A stretch of 64,000 bases of DNA from Devosia sp. LC5 (GTDB taxonomy: Bacteria; Pseudomonadota; Alphaproteobacteria; Rhizobiales; Devosiaceae). The translations under genes were made by a program, and so were the position numbers. Below are positions 53,179-61,608 of this stretch, one piece after another; position 1 is the stretch's first letter, and each line of letters begins with the position of its first letter. The notes under the pieces were generated by a model, which searched no databases, was not told the origin of the DNA, and saw only the letters and a program-made list of their open reading frames with translations. The stretch lies in contig NZ_JNNO01000006.1 in assembly GCF_000735585.1 (NCBI RefSeq), forward strand, positions 58,712 through 122,711, read 5' to 3'.

Positions 53179-53745
53179 ATGCAGCCTATCTCAACCGCCT
53201 TCTTCGACCGCCCCGTCCTCGACGTCGCCCGCGACCTCATCGGCACCACTCTCCTGGTCGACGGCGTCGGCGGCCCTCTCGTCGAGGTCGAGGCCTATGA
53301 CCAGACCGACCCGGCCTCGCATAGTTTCAACGGCCCGACCCCGCGCAACGCGGCCATGTTCGGCCCGCCCGGGCATGCCTATGTCTACAAAATCTACGGC
53401 ATCCACTGGTGCCTCAACTTCGTCTGCCAGAAGGGCAGCGCCGTGTTGATCCGCGCCCTTGAGCCAACCCACGGCGCCCACCTCATGACCGAACGCCGCG
53501 GCCGCCTGCCCGCCCGCCAGCTCTGCTCCGGTCCGGGTAAACTCTGCCAGGCTCTCGGCGTCACCATCGCCCACAACGGAATGCCGCTCGACGCGCCACC
53601 CTTCCAACTCCTCCCCGGCGAACCGTCCGAAATTCACACCGGCCCGCGCATCGGCATCACCAAGGGCGTCGAAACGCCCTGGCGCTTCGTCTTGCGCAAT
53701 TCGCCCTTCCTCAGCAAACCATTGCCGCGCCAGTCGGCGAATTGA
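53179..53745 (+). CDS. DNA-3-methyladenine glycosylase, AAG/MPG family
   Basis: Base-excision repair enzyme of the eukaryote-type AAG fold, 188 residues (normal for bacterial members). Core motifs include [18 protein letters not shown], with the catalytic glutamate, [23 protein letters not shown] and [12 protein letters not shown]. Excises alkylated purines and hypoxanthine. Its start codon lies right behind a palindromic repeat. Neighbour recQ is also a DNA-repair gene on the same strand 67 bp away. Confidence 0.93.
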   Translation: MQPISTAFFDRPVLDVARDLIGTTLLVDGVGGPLVEVEAYDQTDPASHSFNGPTPRNAAMFGPPGHAYVYKIYGIHWCLNFVCQKGSAVLIRALEPTHGAHLMTERRGRLPARQLCSGPGKLCQALGVTIAHNGMPLDAPPFQLLPGEPSEIHTGPRIGITKGVETPWRFVLRNSPFLSKPLPRQSAN

Positions 53746-53812
53746 CCGCTTTCCCCAGCGCAGCCGCGTGATTGCCTTGCGGCTCACCCCTTGGCTGTGA
53801 TTCAAGAACCGG

Positions 53813-55666
53813 GTGAGCGCATTGGATTCGAGCATCGACCTGTTTGGCGCGGTAGACCGGGATGCCCCCCGCGACCCGCTCGATGTGCTGCGCGATATCT
53901 TCGGCCACAAGAGTTTCCGCGGCCAGCAGGAAGATGTGGTTCGCCACGTGGTTGGCGGCGGCGACGCCGTAGTGCTGTTTCCCACCGGCGCGGGCAAATC
54001 GGCCTGCTACCAGATTCCCGCCATCTGCCGCCCCGGCGTCGGCATTGTCATCTCCCCGCTGATCGCGCTGATGCGCGATCAGGTCGAGGCTTTGCGCCAG
54101 GCTGGCGTCGCCGCCGCAGCCCTCAATTCGGCCATGACCCAGGAAGAATCCGCCCAGGTTCGCGGCCAATTGCGGCGCGGCGAACTCGACCTGCTCTATG
54201 TGGCGCCCGAACGTGTAGCGACCCAGGGCTTCCGCAATATGGTGGAAGGGCTCGATATCGCGCTCTTTGCCATCGACGAAGCCCATTGCGTGAGCCAATG
54301 GGGCCATGATTTCCGCCCCGAATATCGTGATCTGGCGCAACTGACCGAGCTCTTTCCCGGCGTGCCGCGTATCGCGCTGACCGCTACGGCCGATCCGAGC
54401 ACCCGCGAAGACATTATCGAGCGGCTGGGCCTCGAAGGCGCCCAGGTTTTCTCGACCAGTTTTGATCGCCCCAATATCTCCTATTCCATCATCGAGCGGG
54501 ACAAGGCGCGCGAGCAATTGCTGGCCTTCCTCGCCGGCCACAAGGGCAATTCGGGTATCGTCTACTGCCTCTCCCGCGCCAAGGTGGAGGACATTGCCGA
54601 TTGGCTTTCGGGCAAGGGCATTCCGGCCTTGCCCTATCATGCCGGGCTATCTGCCGAGCGGCGCAGTGCCAATCAGGATGCTTTCCTCAAGGAGGAAAAC
54701 ATCTGCATGGTGGCCACGGTGGCTTTCGGCATGGGCATCGACAAGCCCGATGTGCGCTATGTCGCCCATATGGACCTGCCCGCCTCCATCGAAGCCTATT
54801 ATCAGGAAACCGGCCGCGCTGGTCGCGATGGCCAGCCCGCCGAAGCCTGGATGAGCTATGGCATGGCCGATGTGGTGCAGCGCCGCCGCATGATCGACGA
54901 GGGCAATGCCCCCGACGAGGTCAAGCGCGTCGAACATAGTAAGCTCAATGCCCTGCTCGGCGTCTGCGAAACCGCCGAATGCCGCCGCAAGGCCATCCTC
55001 GCCCATTTCGGGGAGGCCCATGCCGGCAATTGCGGCAATTGCGATACCTGCCGCTCGCCCGTCGAAAGCTGGGACGGCACTGAAGCTGCCATCAAGGCCA
55101 TGGCCGCCATCTACCGCACCGGCCAGCGCTTTGGCGCCGCCCATGTCATCGATGTGCTGATCGGCAAAGCCACCGAAAAGGTCGAACGCTTCGGACATGA
55201 CAAGCAGGCCGTGTTCGGCCAGGGCCAAGACCTCGACAGCAAAGCCTGGCAATCGGTGCTGCGCCAGCTCACCGCCTCTGGCCTCGTCGTGGTCGATCAC
55301 GCCGCCCATGGCGCGCTGACCCTGGGCGAGGGCGCTCGAGCCGTGTTCAAGCGCGAGCGCATGGTGACCCTGCGCAAGGATCGGCCCAAAAAGGCCGCTG
55401 AAGTGCGCCAGCGCCTCAGCAATGCCGTGCAATTGGCTGAGCCTGCCATGACGATCTTCAACGCCCTGCGTGACGAGCGCCTGCGCATCGCCAAGCAGCA
55501 GGGCGTGCCGCCTTACGTGATCTTTCACGACACGACATTGCGCGCCATGGCCCTGGCCCGCCCGCGCCACCTGCACGACATCCTCAACCTGCCCGGCGTC
55601 GGCCAGGCCAAGCTCGACCGCTATGGCGAAGCCTTTCTGTCGGTGCTGTCCGATCTGGACGTTTAA
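53813..55666 (+). CDS. recQ: ATP-dependent DNA helicase RecQ
   Basis: 617 residues. SF2 helicase motifs: Walker A FPTGAGKSACYQ, DEAH box IDEAHCVSQWGHDFRPEY, QETGRAGRDG, then the RQC zinc site (CRRKAILAHFGE, CGNCDTC), a winged helix and a C-terminal HRDC domain (LPGVGQAKLDRYG). GTG start at 53813. Functions in recombination and fork repair. Ends 8 bp from the convergent MFS gene. Confidence 0.95.
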   Translation: MSALDSSIDLFGAVDRDAPRDPLDVLRDIFGHKSFRGQQEDVVRHVVGGGDAVVLFPTGAGKSACYQIPAICRPGVGIVISPLIALMRDQVEALRQAGVAAAALNSAMTQEESAQVRGQLRRGELDLLYVAPERVATQGFRNMVEGLDIALFAIDEAHCVSQWGHDFRPEYRDLAQLTELFPGVPRIALTATADPSTREDIIERLGLEGAQVFSTSFDRPNISYSIIERDKAREQLLAFLAGHKGNSGIVYCLSRAKVEDIADWLSGKGIPALPYHAGLSAERRSANQDAFLKEENICMVATVAFGMGIDKPDVRYVAHMDLPASIEAYYQETGRAGRDGQPAEAWMSYGMADVVQRRRMIDEGNAPDEVKRVEHSKLNALLGVCETAECRRKAILAHFGEAHAGNCGNCDTCRSPVESWDGTEAAIKAMAAIYRTGQRFGAAHVIDVLIGKATEKVERFGHDKQAVFGQGQDLDSKAWQSVLRQLTASGLVVVDHAAHGALTLGEGARAVFKRERMVTLRKDRPKKAAEVRQRLSNAVQLAEPAMTIFNALRDERLRIAKQQGVPPYVIFHDTTLRAMALARPRHLHDILNLPGVGQAKLDRYGEAFLSVLSDLDV

Positions 55667-55674
55667 GCCCTGCG

Positions 55675-56886
55675 TCAAACGACCGCCATGAGCTGGGGCT
55701 GCCGGCAGCGGCGCCAGATTTCGCCAAACACCGCCACGCATCCCAATCCCGCCGCCGCCAGAACCCATATCGAAGGTTTTGGCCCGACGGCGCCGAGCGC
55801 CACCGAGAGCGCGAATGGCGCGATGGCCGATAGAGCCAGCCGGCCCAGGCTGATCCAGCCCAGCCGCCGCCCGAAGCCGGCCTTGCCGAACAGGGTGAGC
55901 GGCAGGGTGCCCGATACAATGCTGAACAGTCCCGTGCCCATGCCAAAGATGATAGCAAAGACGATGCCGCCGGCGATCGAAGGCGCCGTCAGGGCAAGGA
56001 TTGTCAGCGCCAGTGGCATCATCGTCGCCGAAATGATCGACAGCACCGTCGCCGGCAATTCCTTGCCGAATGTCATGTTGATCAGCCGGCTGGCCACCTG
56101 CGCCGGCCCCAGCAGCGAGGCCACGAACACGCCCACTGTGCCCAGGCCGAGCGAACCCAGCATCGGCACGATATGGAACAGGATTGCCGCCGAAATAAAT
56201 CCTGCCAGCGAGAAGCCGAGAACCACCAGGGCAAACACTATGCTCTGGTCAACCGGATTTGCCACTGCGGCGGTGGCGGCCGGTTGCGGCATCCGTGCCG
56301 CGGCCATGCGCGAAAACCGCGACAGCCACAAGTGTAGCGGCAGGCAGATAAGCAGGTTCAACCCCGCGAATACGAAATAGACCTGGTGCCAGTCCATGGC
56401 CCCCAGCATGGCGCTGGTCAGCGGCCAGAAGATCGTCGAGGCAAAGCCAGCAATCAGCGTCAGATAGGTGATGCTGCGCTGCGCCTTGGGGCCCGTACTC
56501 TGGGCGAGGAAGGCAAAAGCCGTCGAATAGAGCACAAAGGCGGAAGCCAGCTCGACCAGGATCATGCCGGCGAGGAAGGCAAGGGCGTTTCCGGCCAGCG
56601 CGCAGACGATCAGCGCTGCGGCCGCGCCTATCGAGCCGGCCGACATGACGCGCCCGGCGCCATGCCGGTCTGCCAGCCCGCCGGCATAGGGCGAGATGGC
56701 CCCACCCGCCAGCAATGCCAGCGAGATGCATCCATAAATCCACTCGATGGCCACGCCGAACTCGGCGGCAATGCGGGGCGCCAGGATGCTGAAGCTATAG
56801 TAGAGCGTACCATAGCCGATGATCTGGGTGACCCCGAGTGCCCAGATGGCCGCCGCGTTCGACGGCGAATTTGCAGCACCGGCCAT
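55675..56886 (-). CDS. MFS transporter at the end of the arsenic operon
   Basis: 403 residues, twelve membrane helices. Start region (WALGVTQIIGYGTLYYSFSIL) is typical of MFS members often found in rhizobial ars operons. The operon has no ArsB or Acr3, so this carrier may export As(III) or an organoarsenical, like the ArsK/ArsJ types, but I cannot assign it to either from sequence alone. 15 bp behind the Grx-type arsC, same strand. Confidence 0.85.
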   Translation of the reverse strand: MAGAANSPSNAAAIWALGVTQIIGYGTLYYSFSILAPRIAAEFGVAIEWIYGCISLALLAGGAISPYAGGLADRHGAGRVMSAGSIGAAAALIVCALAGNALAFLAGMILVELASAFVLYSTAFAFLAQSTGPKAQRSITYLTLIAGFASTIFWPLTSAMLGAMDWHQVYFVFAGLNLLICLPLHLWLSRFSRMAAARMPQPAATAAVANPVDQSIVFALVVLGFSLAGFISAAILFHIVPMLGSLGLGTVGVFVASLLGPAQVASRLINMTFGKELPATVLSIISATMMPLALTILALTAPSIAGGIVFAIIFGMGTGLFSIVSGTLPLTLFGKAGFGRRLGWISLGRLALSAIAPFALSVALGAVGPKPSIWVLAAAGLGCVAVFGEIWRRCRQPQLMAVV

Positions 56887-56901
56887 CCTGTTCTAGATCG
56901 G

Positions 56902-57339
56902 TTAGCCGATCCGCTCCCCGGTTACGCGCTTGCCCTCGGCATCGATAATAACCTCGCCATCTTCCTTGGTGAATGGCCCGATATCGGAATTCTCCAGAAT
57001 ATCCAGCACCACCTCGCTCGGCCGGCACAGCCGGGTGCCTAGCGGGGTCTCGACAAAGGGACGGTTGAGCAGGATCGGGTGGGCTTCTATGGCGTCGAGC
57101 AGTTCATCATCCGACAAGGACGCCTCGGCCAGCCCGAGTTCGGCATAGGGCGTGTCCTTCTGCCGGATCGCCTGCCGCAACGTCATGCCGGCGGCCGCAA
57201 CCAGTTCGCTGATCCTCGTGCGCGATGGCGGGGTCTTGAGATATTCGATCACGACAGGCTCGACACCGGACTGGCGGATCATCGCCAGCGTATTGCGCGA
57301 CGTGCCGCATTCGGGATTGTGGTAGATGGTGACGCTCAT
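56902..57339 (-). CDS. arsC: Arsenate reductase ArsC, glutaredoxin-dependent type
   Basis: 145 residues. Catalytic cysteine C11 in YHNPECGTSRNTL and the arginine-rich active-site loop NRPFVETPLGTRLCRP mark the E. coli-type, glutaredoxin-coupled arsenate reductase. Converts As(V) to As(III). The ATG at 57339 overlaps the aquaporin stop by 4 bp. A second arsC of the other evolutionary type is at 58,066, so the operon has two unrelated reductases. Confidence 0.93.
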   Translation of the reverse strand: MSVTIYHNPECGTSRNTLAMIRQSGVEPVVIEYLKTPPSRTRISELVAAAGMTLRQAIRQKDTPYAELGLAEASLSDDELLDAIEAHPILLNRPFVETPLGTRLCRPSEVVLDILENSDIGPFTKEDGEVIIDAEGKRVTGERIG

Positions 57340-58031
57340 GATTGTTCTTCCGCGTTGATGGGGCGGCCCTCGCCGGCCGGACTGCGCAGCAGCCAGGACA
57401 TCAGCGCCAGCGCGACCAGGGCGCCAGCCAGTTGCGCCAGGATGAAGCCCGGCAAGTCCTGTGGGCGAATACCGGAAAAGGTGTCGGTGAACGCGCGGGC
57501 GATGGCCACGGCAGGATTGGCAAATGAGGTCGACGCCGTGAACCAGTAGGCAGCCGTGATGTAGAGCCCGACCAGCATTGGAACGGCCTGTCGCTGAAAC
57601 CGGATGCCGGCCAGGATAATGGCGACAAGGCCGAAGCAAGCCACGCCTTCGGAAAGCCATTGCGCAGCCCCGGTACGCACCGTGCTGGAAGCCTGCAGCA
57701 GCGGCAGCGCGAACATGGCATGCGCCAGTATTGCCCCGACAATGCCGCCCGCGATCTGAACAACAGCATAGAGCGCGGCTTCGCGACCCGGCAGGTCTCG
57801 CCGCAAGGCGAAGACCAAGGACACCGCCGGATTGAAATGGGCGCCCGAAATCGGCCCCAGAATGGCGATCAGCACCACCAGCACGGCGCCGGTGGCAATG
57901 GTGTTGGCCAGCAGCGCCAGTGCGATATCGGTGGTCAGTGTCTCGGCCATAATGCCCGAGCCCACGACCGCCGCCACCAGGAGCGCGGTGCCAAGTGCCT
58001 CGGCAACCAGACGGCGTGGCAAGTCGATCAT
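57336..58031 (-). CDS. aqpS: Aquaglyceroporin, AqpS-like
   Basis: 231 residues, six membrane helices and two half-helices each with NPA (AHFNPAVSL and SFANPAVAIA). MIP-family channel. In Sinorhizobium meliloti AqpS in an ars operon lets As(III) leave down its gradient after reduction of As(V). The operon arrangement here (arsR, arsC, MIP channel, arsC) fits the same role. Confidence 0.92.
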   Translation of the reverse strand: MIDLPRRLVAEALGTALLVAAVVGSGIMAETLTTDIALALLANTIATGAVLVVLIAILGPISGAHFNPAVSLVFALRRDLPGREAALYAVVQIAGGIVGAILAHAMFALPLLQASSTVRTGAAQWLSEGVACFGLVAIILAGIRFQRQAVPMLVGLYITAAYWFTASTSFANPAVAIARAFTDTFSGIRPQDLPGFILAQLAGALVALALMSWLLRSPAGEGRPINAEEQS

Positions 58032-58065
58032 GTATATAGCCCTGGTGAGGACATTGGCTGGATCA

Positions 58066-58593
58066 TCACGCCACGTTCGACGACTTGGTGGTCGTCCCGT
58101 CCATGGCGCCGATACCCTCAAGCCGGGAGTTCAATGCCATGCGGTCGATGCTGGCCAGCGGCAGGTTGATGAAGGCGCCGATGCGGTTGCGCAGGAAGCG
58201 CAGGGCATCCTCGAAAGCAGCACGTTGCTTGAATTCAGGCCCGATGACCGCCGCGGGATCTTCGATGCCCCAATGTGCCGTCATCGGCTGGCCCGGCCAT
58301 ATTGGGCAGGTCTCGCCGGCCGCATTGTCACAGACGGTAAAGATGAAATCCATCTTGGGCGCATCGGGCGCGGCGAACTCGTCCCAGGCCTTGGAGCGCA
58401 GGCCATCGATCGGGATGCCGGCCTTGGCAAGTGTTTCCAGCGTCATCGGGTGAATTGTGCCCTTGGGTGTCGAACCCGCGGAATAGGCGCGAAAATGGCC
58501 CCGGCCGACATGATTGAGGATCGCCTCGCCCAGGATCGAGCGGGCGGAATTGCCGGTGCAGAGAAACAGGACATTGTAGACGCGGTCAGGCAT
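58066..58593 (-). CDS. arsC: Arsenate reductase, LMW protein-tyrosine phosphatase type
   Basis: 175 residues. The phosphatase P-loop C-T-G-N-S-A-R-S is at residues ~12-19 (NVLFLCTGNSARS), with DEFAAPDAPKMDFIFTVCDNAAGETCP further on, which are the features of the thioredoxin- or glutaredoxin-coupled LMW-PTP ArsC group. ATG 58593 overlaps the arsR stop by 8 bp. Reduces As(V) to As(III) in the cytosol. Confidence 0.92.
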   Translation of the reverse strand: MPDRVYNVLFLCTGNSARSILGEAILNHVGRGHFRAYSAGSTPKGTIHPMTLETLAKAGIPIDGLRSKAWDEFAAPDAPKMDFIFTVCDNAAGETCPIWPGQPMTAHWGIEDPAAVIGPEFKQRAAFEDALRFLRNRIGAFINLPLASIDRMALNSRLEGIGAMDGTTTKSSNVA

Positions 58594-58942
58594 GGCTGGT
58601 CTCCTTTGGGTCGCAGCACGGGGTGAATTCGGCGATGAGGGGTGCGCACAATTCGGCTCGGCCGCCGCAGCAATCCTGCACCAGGAAGCTCGCGATCTCC
58701 CGCACCCGATCAACTACCGCCCGATAGACGATGGACCGGCTATGGCGCTCGGATTCGATGAGCCCGGCGCGGGCTAGAATGGCCAGGTGCGTCGACATGG
58801 TGTTTTGCGGCACCTCGAGCCGCCGGGCGATTTCGCCGGCCGGCAGGCCCAGGGGTTCCTGCTCCATCAGCAGACGGAACGTGTCGAGACGCGTAGCCTG
58901 GGATAGAGCGGCGAAAACGTCGAGAGCATGCGAAGATTCCAT
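58586..58942 (-). CDS. arsR: ArsR-family arsenic-responsive repressor
   Basis: 118 residues, winged helix (PAGEIARRLEVPQNTMSTHLAIL split around 34-56). C-terminal cysteines C91, C92 and C99 in QDCCGGRAELC are the As(III) site known from the C-terminal-cysteine class of ArsR. First gene of the operon, overlapping arsC by 8 bp; candidate operators lie within and upstream of its start. Confidence 0.93.
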   Translation of the reverse strand: MESSHALDVFAALSQATRLDTFRLLMEQEPLGLPAGEIARRLEVPQNTMSTHLAILARAGLIESERHSRSIVYRAVVDRVREIASFLVQDCCGGRAELCAPLIAEFTPCCDPKETSHA

Positions 58943-58976
58943 ATATCGAGAATGACTGATATATGAACTTCAGTCA
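58942..58976 (-). promoter_or_regulatory. ArsR operator candidate
   Basis: Two overlapping inverted repeats: TATATC-N10-GATATA (58942-58963) and TGACTGA-N10-TCAGTCA (58953-58976), immediately upstream of arsR. The latter is a perfect 7-bp dyad. AT-rich dyads next to the start are what ArsR repressors bind. Confidence 0.65.
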
Positions 58977-59160
58977 AGCTGGCAGTCGGACATTTCGTGC
59001 CGTCATAAGCGCACCTTCCGGACAGGGAGGGCCGGCTATTTCGCCGTCATGGGTCGCAAGCATTCCCCATGCATACGTAAGTACATTCACAGAATACGAT
59101 TAACCGCCAGACCAGCTTGTGTTTTTCGCCGCACTGGTCCGGTGCAACAATGCCCCCAGT

Positions 59161-59179
59161 TTAATCATGCATTAACCAT
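59161..59179. promoter_or_regulatory. CtrA-box candidate upstream of the exopolysaccharide operon
   Basis: TTAA-TCATGCA-TTAA is a perfect TTAA-N7-TTAA, and the right half (TTAACCAT) fits the extended CtrA half-site. It lies 23 bp upstream of the first gene; another TTAACC occurs at 59,100. CtrA is the cell-cycle regulator of alphaproteobacteria. Confidence 0.6.
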
Positions 59180-59197
59180 GACATACTGGTGGTGCCC

Positions 59198-60601
59198 ATG
59201 TTCCGCTCCGACATCGTTACCGAAACGGCCACCTTTATCGGCCCGGTCCCTTCGGTCTCCCCCGCACTGGGCGATTATCTCGGCCAGCTCTGGCGCGCCC
59301 GCTATTGGGCCGGGGCAGGGGCCTTGTGTTGTGCCGCCTTCGCGCTCGCTGCTCCCTTGGTGCTGACCCCCAGCTATCGGGCCAGCGCGCAGATATTCAT
59401 CGATCCGCAAAACCTGCAGGTGCTGGAGCGCGATCTGACGCCCTCCACCGCCTCGGGCGACGCCGGCGTGGTGCTGATCGAAAGCCAGGCCCGCGTCATG
59501 GCCTCGGATTCGGTGCTGCGCGCCGCCGCCACCCAATTGGACTTGCAGAACGATCCTGAATTTATCGGCAGGCCCAATCCGCTCCGCGCTTTGCTCGACA
59601 GCCTGGCCGGCGGCGCCTCCGATGCCCCGCGCGATGATCTGAGCAAGGCCGTATTGGCCCTCTCCAAGGCCGTCCATGTGGTGCGGCTTGATCGCACCTA
59701 TGTAGTCGATATCCACGCCGAATCCGAAAGCGCCACCAAGGCGGCAGCCATTGCCAATGCCGTGGTCTCAAATTATCTGGGCCTGCGCGAAACCCAGCGC
59801 GCCGCCCAGGCCGAGCGCGCTTCCGGTGCGCTGGAAGGCCGGCTCGCCCAATTGCTCGGCGAACTGGAATCTGCCGAAAACGCCGTCGAACGCTTCAAGA
59901 CAGCCAATGGCATTGTCGAAACTGGCGGCCAGTCCCTGCTCGAAGGCGAAGTCGGGCAAACCAATCAGGCCCTGCTCGCTGCCGACAATGCATTGGCCGC
60001 CGCCCGCGTCGAGCGCGATCAATTGCAGGCACTGGCCGCCAATTCCGAACAGGCCGCCGCGGCCCCCGAGGCCATGGGTTCGGCTGATATCACCCGGCTG
60101 CGCGATCAGCTGCAAACCGCCAACGCCGATGTGGCCGTGCTGCGCGCTACCCTGGGCGCCCAGCATCCCCGCCTGATCGTCGCCGAACAACGCGTCACCG
60201 GCGCCCGCGCCGCGCTCGACGCCGAAGTGGCTCGCCTGCTGATCGCTGCCGATCTGGCATTGCAACGCGCCCGGGATAATGCCTCCGCCCTGCGCTCCCG
60301 GCTCGAGAACGCCACCGCAAATCTGCAGGCCACCGACGCCAAGCGCATTCGCCTGCGCCAGCTCGAGCGTGAAGCCGAAGCCAGCCGCGCCGTCTATCAG
60401 GATGCTCTGCTCCGCTCGCGCGAAACCGCCGAACAGGCGCGTCTCGATACGCTCAATGCCCAGGTGGTGTCACAGGCCGCCGCCCCCTCCGAGCGCAGCT
60501 TCCCACCCAAGCCCAGCATGCTGCTGCCGCTGGGCCTGATCGTGGGCCTGCTGCTCGGGGGCGCTCTGGGAATGCTGGTCAATCGCTGGCGGGGGCACTG
60601 A
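59198..60601 (+). CDS. Polysaccharide chain-length / export protein (GumC/Wzz family)
   Basis: 467 residues. N-terminal membrane helix (ALCCAAFALAAPLVL), a periplasmic part with the Wzz start block (YRASAQIFIDPQNLQVLERD), long coiled coils (about 180-390), and a C-terminal helix (LGLIVGLLLGGALGMLV) followed by only a few residues. The C-terminal tyrosine kinase domain of Wzc/ExoP is absent. ATG at 59198 preferred over two GTGs upstream. Starts the exopolysaccharide operon, 2 bp before a GH5 gene. Confidence 0.9.
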   Translation: MFRSDIVTETATFIGPVPSVSPALGDYLGQLWRARYWAGAGALCCAAFALAAPLVLTPSYRASAQIFIDPQNLQVLERDLTPSTASGDAGVVLIESQARVMASDSVLRAAATQLDLQNDPEFIGRPNPLRALLDSLAGGASDAPRDDLSKAVLALSKAVHVVRLDRTYVVDIHAESESATKAAAIANAVVSNYLGLRETQRAAQAERASGALEGRLAQLLGELESAENAVERFKTANGIVETGGQSLLEGEVGQTNQALLAADNALAAARVERDQLQALAANSEQAAAAPEAMGSADITRLRDQLQTANADVAVLRATLGAQHPRLIVAEQRVTGARAALDAEVARLLIAADLALQRARDNASALRSRLENATANLQATDAKRIRLRQLEREAEASRAVYQDALLRSRETAEQARLDTLNAQVVSQAAAPSERSFPPKPSMLLPLGLIVGLLLGGALGMLVNRWRGH

Positions 60602-60603
60602 CC

Positions 60604-61608
60604 ATGCGCCGCCGCGCTGTTCTCGCCGGATTGGCCGGACTGGCAGCGCCTGCCCATGCCCAGCAGCCAACCCGCATCGAAATCTCCGGCAACCGCCTGT
60701 TCTGGAACCACGCCCCCCTGCGCCTTTGCGGCATTGCCATGGGCGACCCCGTCTATATCCGCGCCGGCCGCTCGCTCGATGACTATCGCGTGGTGGCCGA
60801 AGACTGGGGCGCCAATTGCGTGCGCATCAGCGTCCATCCCGGCCATTGGCGCTACGACCCGACCCTGATGGCACAATACCTAGACGCCGATATCGCAGCC
60901 GCCCGCGCCCAAGGCCTGTTCGTCATCGTCGACTGGCACGCTATCGGCTTCCCCGATCACTACGAGCCCATTCCTCCACCCGAATGGGGCCTGCCGCCCG
61001 ACGCCTATCTTTCGTCAATTGCCGATGCCATCGCCTTCTGGACCGCCATGGCCCAGCGCCACGGCGATGACCCGCACATCCTGTTCGAACTCTGGAACGA
61101 GCCCGTCGGCCATCAAAGCCATTGGATCTCCGACGGCGCCTGGTGGCCCGTTTTCAGACAGGCCTGGCAGCAGATCACCGCTGCCATCCGCCCCATCAGC
61201 GACAATATCGTGCTCTGCGCCGGCGGCCGCTGGGCGCATGACCTGACCGGCGCCGCCGCCGATCCGCTGCCTGATCCACGCACCGCCTATGCCTGGCACG
61301 TCTATCCCAATGAGGACCGCTACGATCCTGATCGCTGGTTCAAGAGCCTGGGCACATTGGCCGCGCACAAGCCCATTGTGGTCACCGAATGGGGCTTCTG
61401 CCCCACCTGCATCGATGGCCTGGCCGGTGGCCCCGCCGATTTTGCCGAACCCTTCACCCAGAATGTGCTCGACGCGCTGCAACTGAGCCACACCGCCTGG
61501 TGCTACAGCCCCGGCGCCACGCCCGCTCTGCTCGCCAGCGACGGCCAGACCCCGTCCGACTACGGCGCCTTCGTCAAAGCCTATCTCCTGGCCCTCTCAG
61601 ATGCGTGA
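60604..61608 (+). CDS. GH5 glycoside hydrolase (endoglucanase-like)
   Basis: 334 residues. Signal peptide about 1-20 with a twin-arginine-like RRR start and cleavage after AHA, so exported. Catalytic glutamates E166 (WNEP) and E262 (VTEWGF), with YAWHVYP before the second, as in GH5 cellulases. In a biosynthesis operon it is likely to trim or edit a beta-glucan-containing exopolysaccharide, as BcsZ and ExoK do, rather than to degrade plant cellulose. The stop overlaps the start of the ligase gene by 8 bp. Confidence 0.9.
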   Translation: MRRRAVLAGLAGLAAPAHAQQPTRIEISGNRLFWNHAPLRLCGIAMGDPVYIRAGRSLDDYRVVAEDWGANCVRISVHPGHWRYDPTLMAQYLDADIAAARAQGLFVIVDWHAIGFPDHYEPIPPPEWGLPPDAYLSSIADAIAFWTAMAQRHGDDPHILFELWNEPVGHQSHWISDGAWWPVFRQAWQQITAAIRPISDNIVLCAGGRWAHDLTGAAADPLPDPRTAYAWHVYPNEDRYDPDRWFKSLGTLAAHKPIVVTEWGFCPTCIDGLAGGPADFAEPFTQNVLDALQLSHTAWCYSPGATPALLASDGQTPSDYGAFVKAYLLALSDA

